Source: Candidatus Zixiibacteriota bacterium
GTDB lineage: Bacteria; Zixibacteria; MSB-5A5; GN15; FEB-12
Direction of reading: 5' to 3'
Length of the DNA stretch: 24,838 nucleotides
Assembly (NCBI GenBank): GCA_030619345.1
Contig: JAUXBO010000003.1
Location: forward strand, 1-24,838
How positions within the stretch are numbered: the first letter of the stretch is position 1; the number at the start of each line of letters is the position of its first letter. The notes beneath the pieces were generated by a model. The model saw nothing but the letters and a program-made list of their open reading frames with translations. It had not been told where the DNA came from and searched no databases. Positions 21,703-24,838 of this stretch are shown piece by piece. The position numbers were made by a program, and so were the translations under genes.

Positions 21703-21738
21703 TAGAGTAAGATATACTCTAGATGCGGTTTTACCGCA
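21703..21738 (+). promoter_or_regulatory. Inverted repeat and hairpin upstream of the sensor kinase
   Basis: TAGAGTA-AGATA-TACTCTA (21703-21721) has perfect seven-base arms and looks like a regulator site. Two bases on, TGCGGT-TTT-ACCGCA (21724-21738) is a perfect six-base-pair hairpin without a T-tract. Both lie within 80 bases of the kinase start codon. Confidence 0.45.
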
Positions 21739-21782
21739 CTCATAATCTCAGTATAGCCAGCCGAATTCGAGAACAGGACCTT

Positions 21783-24700
21783 ATGATGAGCGATATCAGG
21801 AAAAAGAAAAGCGACCTTATAACCGAACTTAAGGATCTTCGCGCACAGCTTGCCGAGTTGCAGGATGGTGAGTCTCCGAACTCCAGACGGCCTGAAGCTC
21901 TGACACAGGACAATGACAAGGCTTTTTTTGAATCAAGTCGAGACCTTCTGACGGTTGTCGATAGCGATGGTAAGATATTGCACGCTAACAAGGCAGCTCT
22001 TGATAGACTGGAATTCGAGATTTCAGAATTGGTGGGACAGCCGGTCCTGAGTCTACATCCGCCGGAACTTCAAGCCGAAGCCGAAGCCATTTTCCATGAC
22101 TTGGTGACGGGCAAAATAGAATTCTGTCCCTTACCCTTGATTTCCAAAAGTGGAGAAGAGATTTATGTTGAAACTAGTATAGTTAGCGGGACATGGAACG
22201 GTGCCCCGGCTATTTTTGGAACATCTCGCGACATTACGGCAAGAAGAGAAATCGAGATTCAGCAGAAAAACTCCCTGATACGGGCTGAAACGGCAGAAAA
22301 TAATCTTTCGGATCTCCTGAAAGCGACCACCACCGTTCAGATGGCTACTTCTGAAAAAGAAGTGTTGGAAATCGTTGCCTTGGCCGTACAAGAATCAGGC
22401 TGGGAATCGGTGGCAGTTTACCTGTTCAAGGATTGGCGGATAGTGGAATGCACTTTTGTTGGACTAACGGACGAAGACATCGAAATAATGAGCAACTCAA
22501 GCCTCAGTCCCGATCGGCGCAAAAACAAGTACGGACCAGCGATGGAGCCTTTCAAGGTGGGCAACTCCTATTTCATTCCATCCGAGTTGCGCGAACGCCA
22601 TGGGTTTCCGTCTGTCGCCAGAAAATCCCGTCAGGCAGGGCAAGGAGCAGAAGCTTGGCATGAAGACGATGTTACGTATGTTCCTATGTACGGTCCTTCG
22701 GAAGAAATCGTCGGAGCCTTCTGTATGGATGATCCCATCGACGGAAAACGTCCGACACCAAAGACGTTTGAGTATCTTGAGTTCTTTGCTGATCTTGCTG
22801 CTGCCACAATTCAGAAGCTCAGACTAACCAGAGAGCGGGCGAGGGTAGAGGATGCGCTTCGAGACAGTGAACGGCGTCTTCGCCAAGCACAGAGTTTGTC
22901 AAACATAGGTAGTTGGAGTTGGAATCTAATGACAAACCAGAGAGACTGGTCGGATGAACTGTACAAAATATTTGAAATCGATCCTTCCGAAAAACTCACG
23001 GCCGACACATATCGCAATTTAATTCACCCCGATGATCTTCCCGCGTTCGATCAGTCAGTGAAGGAGGCCTACGAAGGGAAATCGCTCTGGTCGGCCAAGC
23101 GGAGGATTGTAATGCCGGACGGCCGGGTAAAGCACATCCGGGTCTCTACCCAGACTGAGCATGATGTGAACGGCAATCTGATCGGTATGACGGGGGCTAT
23201 TCAGAACGTTACTGAAAATGTGGAAGTTTTCCTACAGCTTGAAGAAAGCGAAGCAAAGTATCGTAGTCTTGTCGAGCAGGCCAATGACGGTATCATAATC
23301 ATACAGGGGCAACGTATACGCTTCGTGAATTCCCAACTGGTCGCCATGTTCGGTTACACCATGGATGAGATGATGGGCAGAGACTTTATTGAGCTTATAG
23401 CGCCACCTGAAAGAGGTCGGATTCTCAACATCTATCAGAATCGTTTTGAGGGAAAGGACGCGCCGAGCCTCTACGAGTCTAAGTGTTGGCACCGCGATGG
23501 TTATGAAGTCGATATTGAAGTTAATTCCTCTCTCATTACCTATGGTGGAGAATCGGCCGTTCTCTCAATTATTCGCGATCTATCTACTAGAAAGCAGACC
23601 GAGCGAGAACTGGTGGAAAAAGAAGAACTTTTGGCGGCCACAATTGAATCCACAGCTGATGGAATATTGGTCGTGGATGAAAAAGGTGCGGTGAAGCATG
23701 CCAACCATCGGTTTGCTGAGATGTGGAAAATTCCCGAGGAACTGCTAAGGGCAGGTAACGATGACCGATTGCTCGAATTCGTATTGGGGCAGTTGAATGA
23801 TCCGGACGCATTTATTGCTGAGGTTCAACGCCTCTACAATACAGCGGAGAAAAGTCTCGACGAACTTCAGTTCAAAGACGGAAGAATCTTTGAGCGGTTT
23901 TCTTCCCCATTGCTGCATAATCAGAAGGTGGTGGGAAGAGTTTGGAATTTTCGCGATATGACCTCTCGCGTAAAGGACCAGAATGCTCTCGAAGAAAGCG
24001 AGCGGAAAAACCGAGCCCTGCTGGACGCCCTGCCGGACTTGTTGTTTGTTGTTAAGAGGGATGGGACATTTCTGAGTTACCGTTGTCCGCCTCCCTATAT
24101 TCTGTTGGATCCGACTCTCGAATTCATAGGGAAGAAAATGTCTGAATGTCTGCCCGCGAGTCTGGTTGTTAAGGCGATGGCCACTTTGGAGGAGGCGTTT
24201 GTATCAGGATCGAGCATCAAGTTTGAGTACAGTCTTGAGATGCGGGGCCAGTTGAATGATTATGAAGCGAGAGCGGTAGCCTGCAGCGACGACGAAGTCC
24301 TTTTTGTTATTCGGGATATTACGGAGACAAAGCGTCTTCGAGAATTGGAGGCTCGTGCCCAGAGGCTGGAAACGGCTGGAAGTATCGCTGGTCAGGTCGC
24401 CCATGACTTCAATAACCTCTTGGGTCCACTCATGGCTTACCCGGATCTTATTCGCGAGGTTCTGCCAGAATCTCATGAGTGCCTTGAATTTTTGGATAGC
24501 ATCGAAAACGCATCAAAACAAATGGCCGATATTAATCAACAACTGCTGACTCTCGGTCGACGCGGGCATTACAACCAGGAACCACTTAATCTCAATGAAA
24601 TTGTGAGGGAAGTGGCCGGTGATCTAACTCGAATTCCAAACACAGTCAGTTTTAGTGTGGACCTGGCTGATGATCTCATGAATATGATGGGTGGTCGGGC

Positions 24701-24838
24701 ACAGATTCACCGTGTTGTCAGCAATCTTCTGACTAACGCTATTGATGCTACTCAGGATATTGGGCGTATATCCATAACAACTCAGAATTACTATGTGGAT
24801 AGAGTTACTATGGCTTACTCTCAAGTACCAAAAGGAGA
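21783..24838 (+). CDS. Multi-PAS/GAF hybrid-type sensor histidine kinase (3' end outside window)
   Basis: The frame is open from the ATG at 21783 (AGGA about six bases upstream) to the end of the window, about 1018 codons. It has no membrane helix and so is probably a cytoplasmic sensor. Approximate order: a short coiled-coil (5-30), PAS (46-155, FFESSRDLLTVVDSDGKILH), GAF (178-346), PAS (356-478, with HPDD), PAS (492-603), PAS (610-726), PAS (744-846), HisKA dimerisation domain with phospho-acceptor His874 in QVAHDFNNLL, and the start of the HATPase domain with the N-box Asn985 in NLLTNAID. The G-boxes lie beyond the window, and a C-terminal receiver may follow, as is common for the AHDFNNLL class. 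No cognate response regulator is visible. Ligands of the PAS and GAF domains are unknown; no PAS cysteine or heme motif stands out. Confidence 0.95.
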   Translation, partial: MMSDIRKKKSDLITELKDLRAQLAELQDGESPNSRRPEALTQDNDKAFFESSRDLLTVVDSDGKILHANKAALDRLEFEISELVGQPVLSLHPPELQAEAEAIFHDLVTGKIEFCPLPLISKSGEEIYVETSIVSGTWNGAPAIFGTSRDITARREIEIQQKNSLIRAETAENNLSDLLKATTTVQMATSEKEVLEIVALAVQESGWESVAVYLFKDWRIVECTFVGLTDEDIEIMSNSSLSPDRRKNKYGPAMEPFKVGNSYFIPSELRERHGFPSVARKSRQAGQGAEAWHEDDVTYVPMYGPSEEIVGAFCMDDPIDGKRPTPKTFEYLEFFADLAAATIQKLRLTRERARVEDALRDSERRLRQAQSLSNIGSWSWNLMTNQRDWSDELYKIFEIDPSEKLTADTYRNLIHPDDLPAFDQSVKEAYEGKSLWSAKRRIVMPDGRVKHIRVSTQTEHDVNGNLIGMTGAIQNVTENVEVFLQLEESEAKYRSLVEQANDGIIIIQGQRIRFVNSQLVAMFGYTMDEMMGRDFIELIAPPERGRILNIYQNRFEGKDAPSLYESKCWHRDGYEVDIEVNSSLITYGGESAVLSIIRDLSTRKQTERELVEKEELLAATIESTADGILVVDEKGAVKHANHRFAEMWKIPEELLRAGNDDRLLEFVLGQLNDPDAFIAEVQRLYNTAEKSLDELQFKDGRIFERFSSPLLHNQKVVGRVWNFRDMTSRVKDQNALEESERKNRALLDALPDLLFVVKRDGTFLSYRCPPPYILLDPTLEFIGKKMSECLPASLVVKAMATLEEAFVSGSSIKFEYSLEMRGQLNDYEARAVACSDDEVLFVIRDITETKRLRELEARAQRLETAGSIAGQVAHDFNNLLGPLMAYPDLIREVLPESHECLEFLDSIENASKQMADINQQLLTLGRRGHYNQEPLNLNEIVREVAGDLTRIPNTVSFSVDLADDLMNMMGGRAQIHRVVSNLLTNAIDATQDIGRISITTQNYYVDRVTMAYSQVPKG

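Larger units (their letters stand above)
21469..21782. other. Divergent intergenic region before the sensor kinase
   Basis: About 314 bases. It contains a possible 39-codon ORF (21541-21660), an inverted repeat TAGAGTA-N5-TACTCTA (21703-21721) and a hairpin TGCGGT-TTT-ACCGCA (21724-21738) directly upstream of the kinase gene. No strong promoter hexamer pair was identified on either strand. Confidence 0.5.

Overview
The window looks like a chromosomal segment of a Gram-negative, probably uncultured environmental bacterium. TolC and TonB-receptor outer-membrane proteins, RND pumps, a sigma-54 activator remnant and multiheme cytochromes point that way. GC looks middling and codon use bacterial (table 11). 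Gene content would suit an FCB-group or Desulfobacterota-like lineage (Zixibacteria-type, for instance), but the sequence alone does not fix the taxon.

Layout. 1-2635 (+): the 3' end of an RND permease, then a KefB-type cation/proton antiporter with a TrkA-N domain. 5571-2735 (-): a two-gene cytochrome operon, an octaheme HAO-family cytochrome followed by a three-TM NapC/NirT-type cytochrome with six heme sites, one of them CX3CH. This is the main respiratory module and probably links the quinone pool to periplasmic nitrogen-oxide or hydroxylamine chemistry. 5757-6165: the 3' remnant of an IS21-type istB gene, a MITE-like GC-rich palindromic element and a stem-loop. 8991-6210 (-): a small membrane protein with a His/Cys metal-binding-like loop and a large TonB-dependent receptor, separated by a leader full of inverted repeats. 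9283-10762 (+): a small Xre-type regulator translationally coupled to a membrane protein with MORN-like repeats, preceded by a strong promoter overlapping a 20-bp near-perfect palindrome. 11093-12913 (+): a large Cys-containing protein of uncertain function, perhaps an FMN-type TIM barrel.

18220-13099 (-): a tetR-tolC-RND operon with no periplasmic adaptor gene. 18436-19431: a head-to-head junction of two 5'-truncated genes, an NtrC-like activator on the minus strand and a CusA/CzcA-type RND on the plus strand. This is either a real rearrangement or an assembly chimera. 20393-19527 (-): an HDOD protein. 21468-20875 (-): a secreted protein of unknown function with a clear intrinsic terminator. 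21783-24838 (+): a large PAS-GAF-PAS4 sensor histidine kinase that runs off the window.

The themes are export (two related RND permeases in opposite orientation plus a CusA fragment), metal or siderophore uptake, anaerobic-type cytochrome respiration and signalling. Scars of mobile DNA and rearrangement lie between these blocks. No tRNA, rRNA or CRISPR array was recognised.
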